Shown: positions 47,078 to 57,242 of the stretch, piece after piece
Position numbering within the stretch: position 1 is the first letter of the stretch
Layout: each line of letters starts with the position of its first letter
From: Mytilus edulis
Taxonomy: Eukaryota; Mollusca; Bivalvia; Mytilida; Mytilidae
Reading direction: 5' to 3'
Assembly (NCBI RefSeq): GCF_963676685.1
Contig: NC_092344.1
Coordinates: 47,080,830-47,144,829, forward strand
Length of the DNA: 64,000 bases
Program-made: the position numbers and the translations under genes
The notes under the pieces: generated by a model
Database searches by the model: none
Told to the model about the DNA's origin: nothing
Seen by the model: only the letters and a program-made list of their open reading frames with translations

Positions 47078-47338
47078 GATAATGAATCCAAATTGAGAGA
47101 AAAAGTGTTTGATCAAATAAGTTTAAATGATTTGAAGAAAGACACTGGTTTAACAACACTAGTTATATTTATGGACAAATACTTGCAAAAAAGATTTTCA
47201 AAGGACCCTAATCAATCAATTCGAAATTATGAAGAAACATTTGAAAAGAAAAATATGAAGATGCCCTCTGAAATATTGGCATTTAATCTACTGAGAAAAG
47301 CCAAAATTACCAAAGAAAAAAACAGGCATCAATTATGA
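47078..47338 (+). pseudogene. gag fragment of copia-type element
   Basis: Reads NESKLREKVFDQISLNDLKK and TLVIFMDKYLQK, then degenerates near MKMPSEILAFNLLRKAKITK. This is capsid-like wording of retrotransposon gag proteins. The upstream part is frameshifted and the downstream part quickly loses frame. Confidence 0.7.
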
Positions 47339-47812
47339 AAACCAACCAACATTGTATGACGAAGCAAAGAGATCTCTAAAACAAATTAACGATGAAATGT
47401 GTGATTCAGACAAAATATCTGCCTCAATAGGTAGCATTAAACTTGCACCTGGTTTTTTTGGTCGAGTATTAAGAAGCCCTCCTGCTGGTAGGGTATACTA
47501 GAAATAGACAAAACCCGTTTCATTATAATGGTAAGGGAGATTTTTCAAGAGGTAGAGTAGATAATTTGATAAAAGACATCGGGGTGGACAGACACATTTG
47601 ACAAGATGAGGCATATCTACAGTAAAGAAGAGTATAAACCCCAAAAGGTGCAGACAGCACAATATTGACATGTAGTCCTTGTGGATCTTTCTGACATTTG
47701 ATGGAAAACTGTCCACATAGATGGGAGAATATGCAGGATACAGTAAATATAACAGAGGAAAAGGAAGAGGTGGTGTTTACAGAAAATGTGCGTGAGGATA
47801 TCACTCGATCGT

Positions 47813-48085
47813 CTTGGAATTGAAGCACGAAACTGTGCTGTTCTTGATAGTGCATGTAGTAGCACTGTTTGTGGACAATTATGGATGAGGAGTTATGTTG
47901 ACTCCTCAAGTTGAACGGATAAAGCGAAGATTTTGAAGGAGGATATGGCAATTTCAAATTGGAGGTGTAACACTTTTAAACTCAATTGGAGAGTATAGTC
48001 TGCCAGTAGTTATTGCAGGTAGAGATGTAACAATAAGAACTTACGTTGTAGATTCTGACATTCCATTTTATTGTCCTGATTAGCT
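47813..48085 (+). pseudogene. Protease fragment of copia-type element
   Basis: CAVLDSACSSTVCG holds the aspartic protease motif (Asp codon at 47846-47848). Further down, in other frames, are LNSIGEYSLPVVIAGRDVTI and VVDSDIPF. Frameshifts separate the pieces. Minus-strand open frames over this block are incidental. Confidence 0.75.
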
Positions 48086-48341
48086 ATGAAAAAGGATGGT
48101 GTGATATTATCTTCATCAGGTCACTACTGCATTCCAATAGATAAACTTAAGAAATTCTAGTCGTAGGTGTATGTGCTGTGAGATTTGAAGATAAGACTCT
48201 TTGAAAGATGATTGAGTATGGAAAGAGGAATATGAACAAGAAATGTCAACTATAGGAATCAATATGAAATGTGTAAGCGATATGCAAAAACACCACAAAG
48301 ACAATAGTGCCCCTACTCATGGTATCTCGATTCAATGAAAA

Positions 48342-48575
48342 ATGCCAATGGACATAACACAGTGGAATGGGCGGTGGTCGACATGTGGTCACGGTACACT
48401 TTATCTATTTATTGATAGGAAAATGATGACTAATTGTATCGTTCAAGTTTCAAGACCTAAAAGGGCTTTTGAAACGACAGACATGAGTACTAAACCTAAA
48501 GAAGGGACAGTGGCATATTTGATAAGAGCAATCAAGGCAGGTAAAAGATTTAACGTAATAAAATCAATTAATTAA
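48342..48575 (+). pseudogene. Unassigned open fragment inside the copia element
   Basis: A 77-codon frame with ITQWNGRWSTCGHGTLYLFI and TKPKEGTVAYLIRAIKAGKR. It lies between the protease and RNase H remnants, so it is probably pol-derived, but I cannot place it in a domain. Confidence 0.45.
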
Positions 48576-48699
48576 TTTATAAAAATGAATAAAACTATAA
48601 AAGAATGGAAAATTATCATTTAAACAGACGTTTCTGTGGAAAATGGTAATGGAACTGGTAGTACAGCAGCTCATGTTATTTGGATATATGATAAATAAA

Positions 48700-49035
48700 G
48701 GCAACAGTAGTATACCGCTGTTCAAACTCATAAATTCATGGACATAAAACAAAATCGGGGAAACAAACTAGAACTGAGGGAAACGCACCAAACATAAGAG
48801 GTGAACAACGACACAACACTACAATGTAACACACTCAGAAATGGACCAAGCATCAAACGAAATCCCACGAGAATAACAAATATAACATCAAAACCAAATA
48901 CATGAATATGGGATAGACAAGTACCGTGACACGTCTTATCGCAATGTGAATTTACACTAAAAAATAAGAGAAAACAAACGACGCAACGTTAAAATGTAAC
49001 ACACACAGAAGAACGAAATAGCTGTTCGAAAACTT
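48700..49035 (-). repeat. Dispersed repeat nested in copia element
   Basis: CAGTAGTATACCGCTGTTC, GAGGGAAACGCACCAAACAT and AAAATGTAACACACACAGAA are the reverse complement of 39150-39335. It interrupts the pol region. Confidence 0.7.
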
Positions 49036-49229
49036 GGCAAGCAAACAAAATCAAACGTGTAGAAAGATCCACAATTGCAGCAGAATTTTTATGCTTTACA
49101 AGATTGGTTAGAGTCTAGTTTTTATCACCGTCGAAAGAATTGGAGACATTTTAGGATTAAAACATCAGACTATACTAGTTGAAGCTAGTCTGGCGTTAAT
49201 AAAAAAAATAATCCTGGTATCTATGATGA

Positions 49230-49453
49230 GTTTATTTACATTGACAATAAAAGTGTAGTTGAAGCTGTTTATTCGACTAAACTATTATTAACATTGCAGC
49301 TATAGCCTAATCATTGGTTTCTAAAGAAGTAGACAATATCAAATGCTTCCAGGAGTTAAACAATTAGCAAATTGCATGACAAAGTTTGGAGCTTCATCTT
49401 ATGAACTTTTGAAAATTATTCAAAAAAGAAAAATGTTGAAGGACTTTGTTTAA
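49230..49453 (+). pseudogene. RNase H C-terminal end of copia-type element
   Basis: Pieces read YIDNKSVVEAVYSTKLLL and KQLANCMTKFGASSYELLKI, then KRKMLKDFV and TAA at 49451-49453. The CMTK wording is the usual copia RNase H ending (ADxLTK). At least one frameshift is present. Confidence 0.75.
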
Positions 49454-49654
49454 ATAGTGAAATAATTCATAAAATTTTATCATTTATGTTCGTCAGCTGG
49501 GGCAGAGTAATCCCCTAGATCTGAGGGTAGTCTAAACTCTATGACGATCTTGTTACTTTAATTAAGAAACTTTTCTGTTTCCATATGGGGCAGAATAATC
49601 TCCTGAGATCTGAGGGTGGTCTAAACCCTGTGAAGATCTTGTAATTGTATAAAA

Positions 49655-49670
49655 CAAAAGAACGAAGAGG
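49655..49670 (+). promoter_or_regulatory. Polypurine tract of copia-type element
   Basis: CAAAAGAACGAAGAGG lies immediately before the TG that starts the 3' LTR. Confidence 0.7.
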
Positions 49671-49852
49671 TGATATTAATCTAATGTTACTTATAATGGC
49701 TATATAAAGAGATATAACTAAATTTCATGTTTCTGCAGTTACACACTTCCTGTAGGAGTAGGTTCTCTTCCTGGAAAAGGTCAATTGTGCAACACGTGTT
49801 AATAGTTATTAAAGTATTAAAACTTATTGATGTCTTTCTGGGTGCATTAACA
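49671..49852 (+). repeat. 3' LTR of copia-type element (182 bp)
   Basis: Starts TGATATTAATCTAATGTTA and ends GGGTGCATTAACA. Diverged from the 5' LTR by many substitutions, so the insertion is old. Confidence 0.8.
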
Positions 49853-50998
49853 AGATGGACCACACCAGACAGATATGCACATCTTACAATCAATCTATGC
49901 ATTAAATATGGTTGACCTATTGCTTAAAGTATATAAGAAACACACTTAACCATGAAAACTTAACATTGACCAATGAACCATGAAAATGAGGGCAAGGTCA
50001 GAAGATACCTGCTAGATAGACATATACACCTTAAAATACAACAAATATAGTTGACCTATTGCTTATAGTCTAAGAATTTTAAAATATTTCCATACACCAA
50101 TTATAGTTGACCTATTGCATATACATGTAGTATTAAAAGAAGCGTTCTGTGAGTATTGCCATGCAATGCAGTCTCCTACCAGTTGTATTGGAACAAAGTT
50201 ATAACTTGATCTATAACTTGTCATGGTGTAACCTATATAACGAATATCAAATCAATATCTACAAACAAAAACAGTGTTGAAAACTGATTATTTAGGTGAA
50301 ATTTGATAGTCCAAGGATCATAACTCTGCACAAAAAAAATCATCGGACCAGAACAAACCTGAAACTTGTCATGATAATATAAAAAAGAAGATGTGGTATG
50401 ATTGCCAATGAGACAACTATCCACAAAAGACCAAAATGACACAGACATTAATAACTATAGTTATATATAATTGGTATATATTGGTATATATAAAACTATA
50501 TACCAATTTTCAAATCAATGTCTTCGTGCATGACCGATATTTTTTTTATAATAATTATTTGAGTAAATTCTGAGGACCATAAATCTGGACAAAATCATCA
50601 GACCGAGACAAAAATCGAAATGTAACTAGTGATAAAATAATACACCAAAAACCAAATCAATATCTCAAGCATGAAGAAAAAAAAAGGTGGAAAACTGACT
50701 TGCCAGACTGACTGATGGACAGACAGACATATTGCAAATCTAAAGTCCCTTTTACTTCGTTTGTAGGGGACTAAAAAGACCAAAACTCAAACACTCCACC
50801 TTGACCACAGAGCCATGAAAATGAGGTCAAGGTCAGATGACATCTGCCAGTTTGACATGTACACCTGGCGTATTAAATTATAATCCTGGTACCTTTGGTA
50901 ACTACTAACAATCATTCCATACATCAAATAGAATAGACCTTTTGATTATGTTTCTCAAAGTAATGAGGGAAAGGACAATGAACATAGGACAGTATGAA
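49853..50998. repeat. Dispersed repeats
   Basis: 49853-50140 is the host repeat of the copia insertion, with motif ATAGTTGACCTATTGC recurring. 50160-50775 is the reversed family of 29800-30145 with a 50392-50450 fragment (AAGATGTGGTATGATTGCCA) inside. 50820-50910 holds AAATGAGGTCAAGGTCAGAT and CTGGCGTATTAAATTATAAT. No gene was seen. Confidence 0.55.
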
Positions 50999-51165
50999 AA
51001 GGGGAGACGAAAGATACCAAAGGGACAGTCAAACTCATAAATCGAAAATAAACCGACAACGCCAAGGCTAAAAATGAAAAAGACAAACAATAGGGAAGGG
51101 GATTGTAGTTACGACGTAAGGAACATATCCGATATCATTTGTGTGAAACGGTTATTCCATAACGG

Positions 51166-51266
51166 TCAACCAACTCGTGATGGCGTCCGTAAAATTTACG
51201 AAGGGATGATTTAAACTTCACCAATTGGAACTCTTGATTTAAACTTCACCAATTGGAACTCTTGAT
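51166..51266. repeat. 101-bp block, first copy of exact duplication
   Basis: Starts TCAACCAACTCGTGATGGCG and ends with two tandem 28-bp units TTAAACTTCACC...CTTGAT. Identical to 51805-51905. It sits at the normal place for the RT C-terminal wording KSSLRKFYGRHHELVDRYGI. Confidence 0.93.
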
Positions 51267-51804
51267 TTAAAAGCTTCCTTGTGAGCAGCAACCCTCTATC
51301 AAGAAAATCATAATAGGAAATGCAGGCACGGGAATATCGTGTCAATTGGGAGATATATACCCCGTATGCAGGTGCTGCTGGATGTTGCTACTTAGAAATG
51401 GAAAGTTCACAATTGGAAAGCTGAAATCATCCCTTTTATCGTAAAGTCTTGTTTTCAACCGACCCTCATTGTCAATTTCTAAATGTAAGTCAAGATATGA
51501 GGCCGACTTAACTGTATCTGTTGTATCCTTTATCTCTAGTTCGATGGGATAGATGCGTTCAACATAGTCACCAAATTTTGAATTATTCAGTGAAAGAACG
51601 TCATCTATATAGCGGAAAGTAGAGTTAAGGGATATTGCTAACTTCTTATCTTTCTTCCTAAGAAGTTCCTGTATTTAGTTAGCCTCATAATAATAAAGAA
51701 ACAAGTCGGCAAGAAGAGGGGCGCAATTGGTTCCCATTGGAATGCCAACAGTCTATTGAAAAACACGTCCTCTGAACGTAACAAATATGTTGTCAATCAA
51801 GAAA

Positions 51805-51905
51805 TCAACCAACTCGTGATGGCGTCCGTAAAATTTACGAAGGGATGATTTAAACTTCACCAATTGGAACTCTTGATTTAAACTTCACCAATTGGAACTC
51901 TTGAT
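51805..51905. repeat. 101-bp block, second copy, inserted in RT core
   Basis: Base-for-base the same as 51166-51266, including the internal 28-bp tandem pair, in the same orientation. It interrupts the RT between KKFSETGIIK and FLIDNIFVTF, where it does not belong. Confidence 0.93.
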
Positions 51906-52444
51906 AATGCCAGTTTCAGAGAACTTTTTGTTTGAATCAGAGTGATCCTTTACAAAGTAGGATTTATCCCTCCCCAAGACAAGATACTTGTATCTACGTT
52001 CGCCATTCTTTTTAATGAAACAAAGCAATATCAACTCTTTCAATTTGTCTTTTAGTTTGGAATGTGGAATACTTGTGTAAAAGTAGAAAAGACAGATGTT
52101 TTGATACTATTACAAGATGAAAGTGAGTTAGATGTATGTACTCTAAAAGATCTTTGGTTTTTTTTTAGTATCCACATCTGATTCTCTCCACCTCTAGAAT
52201 ACGCAGTTTCAAAATAACTTTGATAAAATAGATGTTAATAATTTAGAAAGAGGTTTCGTGGAGCACTTGGAAGACCCAGCAAAATACCGTTGTTTGTAAG
52301 GACACTTATGTAGTTTAGGTATCCAATAGTGATGGAAGATCTAGTTCATCATTTTTCGTTGAAATTCCAAAGGAACATAGAACAGGTCTATGATTATTTA
52401 GGATTTCCACTTTGGTAAGTGTTGTGAGGGTATATGTTAAGTTT

Positions 52445-52970
52445 CAAAGCTCTGATTCCTTTCACAGATTTGGCTATACTTTTTGGACCTTTTAGATTAT
52501 AGCTCTTTATCTTTTATATAAGCTTTGGATTTCAAATATTTTGGCCACGAGCATCACTGAAGAGACATGTATTGTCGAAATGCGCATCTGGTGCAAGAAA
52601 ATTGGTACCGTTAATTTTATTACTACCACTGGGTCGATGGCTCTGCTGGTTGACTATTAGTCCCCGAGGGTATCACCAGCCCAGTAGCCAGTACTTCGGT
52701 ACTGGCATGAACATACAAATTTTTTGTGTTATTAAAATTTGCTGTTACAAAATATTAGAAATTATTATAAATTAAGGAATGCATCTCCCTCATGCAAAGC
52801 TCTGATTCCTTTCACAGATTTGGCTATACTTTTTGGACCTTTTGGATTATAGCTCTTCATCTTTTATATAAGCTTTGGATTTCAAATATTTTGGCCACGA
52901 GCATCACTGAAGAGACATTGTATTGTCGAAATGCGCATCTGGTGCAAGAAAGTTGGTACCGTTAATTTTA
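52445..52970 (+). repeat. 350-bp tandem repeat, 1.5 units, inserted in Penelope-like RT
   Basis: CAAAGCTCTGATTCCTTTCA begins at 52445 and again at 52795 (period 350). Both units contain TTTGGCTATACTTTTTGGAC and TGTCGAAATGCGCATCTGGT. The second ends GTACCGTTAATTTTATTTC at the RT junction. It interrupts the reverse transcriptase frame between DEFAIDNSL and the LPSLYW block. I recall this repeat as common in mussels. Confidence 0.85.
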
Positions 52971-53530
52971 TTTCAAAGTGAATTGTCAATAGCAAATTCG
53001 TCTATCAAGCAGTTAATGTAATAGTTTTTTTGAAGTTGTATTTCCAATTGATGGATTTAGGCTCACGATATTTCGGACCTTTCGATAACATATTTCGCAG
53101 GGAAGTGTTATTGACAATGTTGAGGTCACCTGTAATAACGTGGCCTGTAGGATTATATGTGAATTGGGAACTAGCACAAGTGCAATCAGGAGGTTTAGAC
53201 TTGAAGTCGTCAATATTGAGATCCTGCAAAACATGTTTGTAATTGAAAATTTTAGTTGCAATAGGTTTGGTATAGGTATAAGAAATGATTGGTACAGACT
53301 GATCTTTGAAATAAGGAGGTATTTTGGATTAACTAATTTATGATGAAGGATATTGCCTAAGTTGACGTCATCAAGACCTTTGTTGGAAAGGAAAGATTAA
53401 GGAAAGGTCTTTTCTCTTTTTCATCAAAGCGGACTGGTTTTAAAAGTCTGTGACTTTCAATATCCGAAATTATAGCTATAAGTTTGTATTGGTTTGAATG
53501 AGGGTTTGTAACAGTGGTCACATAAGGCAT

Positions 53531-54201
53531 CTATATACAAAGTATGAAGCATCATGGTCTTATAACTTCTAAAATATCAAGCTTTTTAGAAGTTAGCTTA
53601 TGCCACCACTGCATGATCTTTATCTCGAGTTTTATGCTAAACACAAATGAATTAAATGTGGTATGATGATGCCCCAGCTTGCATTTCATTTAGTTAAAAA
53701 GGGACATAACTAAGAAAAGTAAAAGTGATGCTAGCCAAATTTGTACTTGATCTGCGTTTTAAAACAAGTAAATTTTTCATATAAAGTTGCTGCAAACTTA
53801 AGTTAATGAACAGAAACGAAAAATTCGGCAATTCTTCCATTTACAAAGGGACATATCTCTAGAACAATATAAGTGACACCACAAAAATCAATCCCGATCT
53901 GTATTTTGTTGTAAAAAACATTGTGTATAAGTTTCAAAACATTTGGTTTATGCCAACTTAAGAGAACAGAAACCAAAAGTTCACTAATTTTTCCATTCGC
54001 AAAGGGGCATAACTCTAAAATGGTTATTTTGAGGTAGTAAGCATTGTGTATAAGATTATTAACATTTGTTGGAGGCAAACTAAAGTTAGTTGTTGGTAGC
54101 TTTGAACTAGCTGTCAGTAACTGAGAGTACACTCAGATCTGTACTTGGTGTTTTTTTGTTGTTTGGATATACAAGATCCCGGCCACGTCCATGTTAGATG
54201 T
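53531..54201. repeat. Dispersed repeat units
   Basis: Two or more copies of a unit with ACATA(A/T)CTCTA(A/G)A, CATTGTGTATAAG and AACATTTG.T (near 53840-53960 and 54000-54080). They are shared with 45425-45540, 57840-57960 and 62260-62345. The minus-strand open frame 53803-54132 is only a reading of the repeat. Confidence 0.55.
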
Positions 54202-54606
54202 ATTTCTATTTGTTTCCATCTGATGAGGTAAGCCTTATTCAACTGATTTTTAAAGTTCGTTCTCATGTTGTATTGTTACACCACTGTCCCAGGTAAGGGG
54301 AGGGTTGGGATCCTGCCATATTCTGTATGTATATGCCTGTCCCAAATCAGGAGCCTGTAATTCAGAGGTTGTCGTTTGTTGATGTGTTACATATTTGTTT
54401 TTCCGTCATTTTTTGTACATATATTAGGCCTTCAGTTTTCAAGTTTGAATTGTTTACATTTGTCATTTCAAGTCCTTTTATAGCCGACTATCCAGTATAG
54501 GATTTGTTCTTTGATAAAGGCCCTAGGGTGACCTTTAGTTGTTAATTTCTTTTCATTTGCTCTCTTTTTGAGAGTTGTCTCATTGGCAATCATGCCGCAT
54601 CTACTT
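54202..54606 (+). mobile_element. Near-complete dispersed repeat (mussel-type)
   Basis: TTTCCATCTGATGAGGTAAG, CAACTGATTTTTAAAGTTCG, ACACCACTGTCCCAGGTAAG, CTGTCCCAAATCAGGAGCCT, TTTTATAGCCGACTATCCAG and GAGTTGTCTCATTGGCAATC, ending CCGCATCTACTTTTTTT. A second long copy lies at 58515-58900. Several 3'-end-only fragments elsewhere in the window suggest retroposition with 5' truncation. Confidence 0.65.
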
Positions 54607-55277
54607 TTTTTTCAGCATTTTTTCCCATTTTTAAAGGGGCATAACTCTAGAACAGTTAAATTGAGGTTGTCACAATGACATTTATCCCACATGTGCTTAA
54701 CTTGAGAAAAAAAACAAAGAAAAACTGATGAAATTACAATTTATTTCATTTTATAGGCTTTACCAATGAAATGTTAGAAATGATATATAATATAGCATTC
54801 ACATGTCATTTACACAACTATAAAATATTTAGCAATGAAATTATATAAATGTGTTTCATTTGTAATATTGAGCCTTAATGTAATAGTGAATCCTGTTAAT
54901 ATATTATACATGTGAAAGTGTCAAATGCTTTTTTAATTTCAATAAATGCTCCTCTTATTCTATCAATGACAACTAAATTGTAATTTTTTGGAACTAAATG
55001 TATTAAAAAAAATTAACATCATTTTTAAGAAATTTCTGTAGTAGCTTCTTCGCTTTAAAATAACAACATAAAAACAGCACCAAAAACAGTTCCTAATCCA
55101 AAATACCAGATAAAGCTATCGTTTGTTCGGTAATTTAATTTTTTCGATAAAATTTCCAAAAAAAACCTCTTACTTAAAGACATGTAGTGTTATATAAACA
55201 AGCACCATTTTGTAAGCTTTGTCCTGCAGAAACTTGTACATGCAGTCCCTTGAACACATCTTTAATCAACTCAAAAC

Positions 55278-55399
55278 CAGTGGCGGATCCAGGGGGAGGG
55301 TTCTGGGGGTTGGAAACCCCCCTTTTTTGGACGATCAATGCATTTGAATGGGAACATATAGTTGGAACCCCCTTTTTAAAATGGCTGAATCCGCCCCTG
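55278..55399. mobile_element. Short hAT-like MITE, about 120 bp
   Basis: Left end CAGTGGCGGATCCAGGGGG; right end ATGGCTGAATCCGCCCCTG. The ends are inverted repeats and the middle has GGGTTGGAAACCCCCC. Left flank CTCAAAAC and the right CTGAGAAC may be a worn 8-bp target duplication. Copy A of the duplication keeps the empty site at 40681-40700. Confidence 0.8.
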
Positions 55400-56819
55400 A
55401 GAACTATACAATTTTCTATGCAGTCAAGAAAATCTACAAATTAAGTAGTTTTTAAATCTCAGTCAATAGTTTTTAAACTTGACTCAATTTGTACACAGAC
55501 AAAAACAAGCTCCTGGACAATTTTCTAATGTTCGGATCCCTGATAATGCTTTTTTTAATTAATTTTGTTATTACAATAAATTTTTATTTTTTATCATTTT
55601 AATACTCAAAATATTTTATTACTAAGAAAATATGGTGGTATATACTTTAGGTTACAATCATTTCCTTAGTTTAGCTTTAGATATCGTATTTTACAACACA
55701 TTTCAAAACATCATCAGCAAATTTTAATTGATTTGAATAAATCTGATGAACGTGTCAAATTACACAAAATTTGACTTTTCTCTAATACATCAACATTTTT
55801 GTCTAGTTAATATCTGCATCTTACAAGGCTGATTATGTTTTATAGATAAACTACTGAATTTGGCGACTTTCTGACTGAATAATACTAAAATAATATACAA
55901 TGTAAAGCACTCTTATATTTTTAAATTAATAATATATAGTATGATGCAAAAAATTGGTACAAATGCAAAATGATTATGCCAATATTTGTGTATATTTCTA
56001 TCCATTTCCAAGCAAAAAATCATTGAAAAACATTTCCATCAACACTATGTGTTACAGCACATAATTTTCCCAAATCTACAGGTACAGAAGATTATGTTGG
56101 ACCCTATCACAGCATTCTTGTAGCTTACAAGTTTTTTTTATAATTTAAACATTTCACAATGAGCAAAGATAAACTGGTCATATCGTTATTGCACATTTTA
56201 TTGCAAGCCAAGAATATTTTTATTTTTTTAAAATTGATTTTTTTTTCTTTTTTTTCCCTGCTTCCTTTTATCATTTAAATCCTCTGCAAATACAATGATA
56301 AATATATCAACAAAATACAAATCTTTTTAATTTTGCTGACTGATCAAATTTCATAAAACTTCTCTAGTATGAATCTAGCTTGTTCTTAAGAACTAAATAA
56401 AGAGAATAAACTTAGTATGAAATCATTATAAAATTAAAGAAAAATAGAGTCTAAATAGCCCAAGCTATGTCCAAATATTAAAGGGTGGATGTAACTATTT
56501 CTCCCCCACAAAATGCATAGATGAAACAAATGGAGGTAATTTTGTCATCTTCATAGTCTCTTTATTTCACCTCTCATTTAAAATATATTGCCATCAGATC
56601 TAATATTCTTTTTTTTTCACTCTGATGTAGCAATACAAAGAACACTAAGTCAAATAATTCATCATTCACAAGAATACAAAAAAATATTTTCACAAGGACT
56701 AACAATAAATTACTTAAAATGGATAAAAGTAGCAAAAAGGAACACTTCCATGGCAGTTATCTCCCATTTTGCCAGACTTCACATTTTGTTCTAGAGTTAA
56801 TTGTTAATACACCTAAATA

Positions 56820-57242
56820 TTACAACATGATACATCCACCCTTCTTTTTCTTCTTCGTTTGTAGAGCTGCACGGGTGGCTGTTTCAAATACTTCTCTCAC
56901 TCCCTCCTTTGTTTTGGCTGAACATTCAAGGTAACCATATGCATTTATTTTTTCTGCCATTGCTCTTCCGTCTTCTGGTCGAACAGGCTCCTGTTTCATT
57001 TTCATAAGATCTCGTTTTATATTTTCATCATTTCTCAGATCTTTCTTATTACCTACAAGTATGATTGGTACATTTGGGCAGAAGTGTTTAACTTCAGGAG
57101 TCCATTTTTCTGGTATATTTTCTAAGCTGTCTGGACTATCTATTGAGAAGCACATAAGAATGACATCTGTATCTGGGTAGGAGAGTGGGCGGAGTCTGTC
57201 ATAATCTTCTTGTCCAGCTGTATCCCAGAGAGCTAGTTCTAC
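56820..57242 (-). CDS. RhoA-type GTPase terminal exon B
   Basis: 140 residues from acceptor TTTTGTAG to the stop, equal to human RhoA Val53 to the end. Rho proteins switch between GTP and GDP forms at the plasma membrane to control actin and contractility. All visible motifs are canonical: G3 DTAGQ with Gln63, switch [18 protein letters not shown]4 GNKKD, the Rho insert region, G5 CSAK. A lysine-rich tail KKKKKGG is followed by CIML, a CAAX box ending in Leu (geranylgeranylation). The two exons that are separate in human RhoA (split before QEPV) are joined here. The exon with the P-loop and switch I was not found between here and exon C, so it presumably lies beyond 64000 or was missed. Most RhoA-like of the three copies. 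Confidence 0.9.
   Translation of the reverse strand, partial: VELALWDTAGQEDYDRLRPLSYPDTDVILMCFSIDSPDSLENIPEKWTPEVKHFCPNVPIILVGNKKDLRNDENIKRDLMKMKQEPVRPEDGRAMAEKINAYGYLECSAKTKEGVREVFETATRAALQTKKKKKGGCIML

Larger units (their letters stand above)
46756..49852 (+). mobile_element. Ty1/copia-type LTR retrotransposon, decayed, about 3.1 kb
   Basis: Order: 5' LTR, primer-binding site, gag fragment, protease fragment, unplaced pol piece, RNase H end, polypurine tract, 3' LTR. The flanks AGATA (46751-46755) and AGATG (49853-49857) look like a worn 5-bp target duplication. They rejoin the surrounding repeat, which reads GAGG(T/C)CAAGGTCAGATG in intact copies nearby (near 50825). Frameshifts and stops are frequent, and the integrase and most of the reverse transcriptase are missing. 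Short LTRs, an initiator-Met primer site and the protease wording fit the GalEa branch of copia, which is known from marine animals. That clade call is inference. Confidence 0.85.
50999..53530 (-). mobile_element. Penelope-like retroelement, decayed RT pseudogene
   Basis: In the minus direction from about 53530: DDVNLGNILHHK, CTCASSQFTYNPTGHVITGD, KGPKYREPKSINWKYNFKK, then an inserted repeat (52445-52970). After it come LDLPSLYWIPKLHKCPYKQR, IPHSKLKDKLKELILLCFIK, VGIPMGTNCAPLLADLFLYY, STFRYIDDVLSLNN (catalytic YIDD), SASYLDLHLEIDNEGRLKTR and KSSLRKFYGRHHELVDRYGI. Several stops and frameshifts make it dead. The 3' tail (50999-51090) belongs to a widespread short repeat. The RT type is assigned from remembered similarity to Penelope-like elements of molluscs. 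A related non-LTR group is not excluded. Confidence 0.8.
54667..57242 (-). repeat. Segmental duplication, copy B (Rho last exon plus 3' UTR)
   Basis: Collinear partner of 40074-42704. Differs by an inserted 0.12 kb MITE (55278-55399) absent from copy A. Minus-strand AATAAA lies at plus 54740-54745. Confidence 0.8.

Noticed and set aside
47498..47957. 144-codon and overlapping minus-strand frames
   Set aside because: They lie antisense to the recognisable gag-protease remnant of the copia element.
53005..53343. Plus-strand frames opposite the Penelope-like N-terminal region
   Set aside because: The minus strand carries clear element wording (CTCASSQFTYNPTG). The plus-strand frames are shadows.
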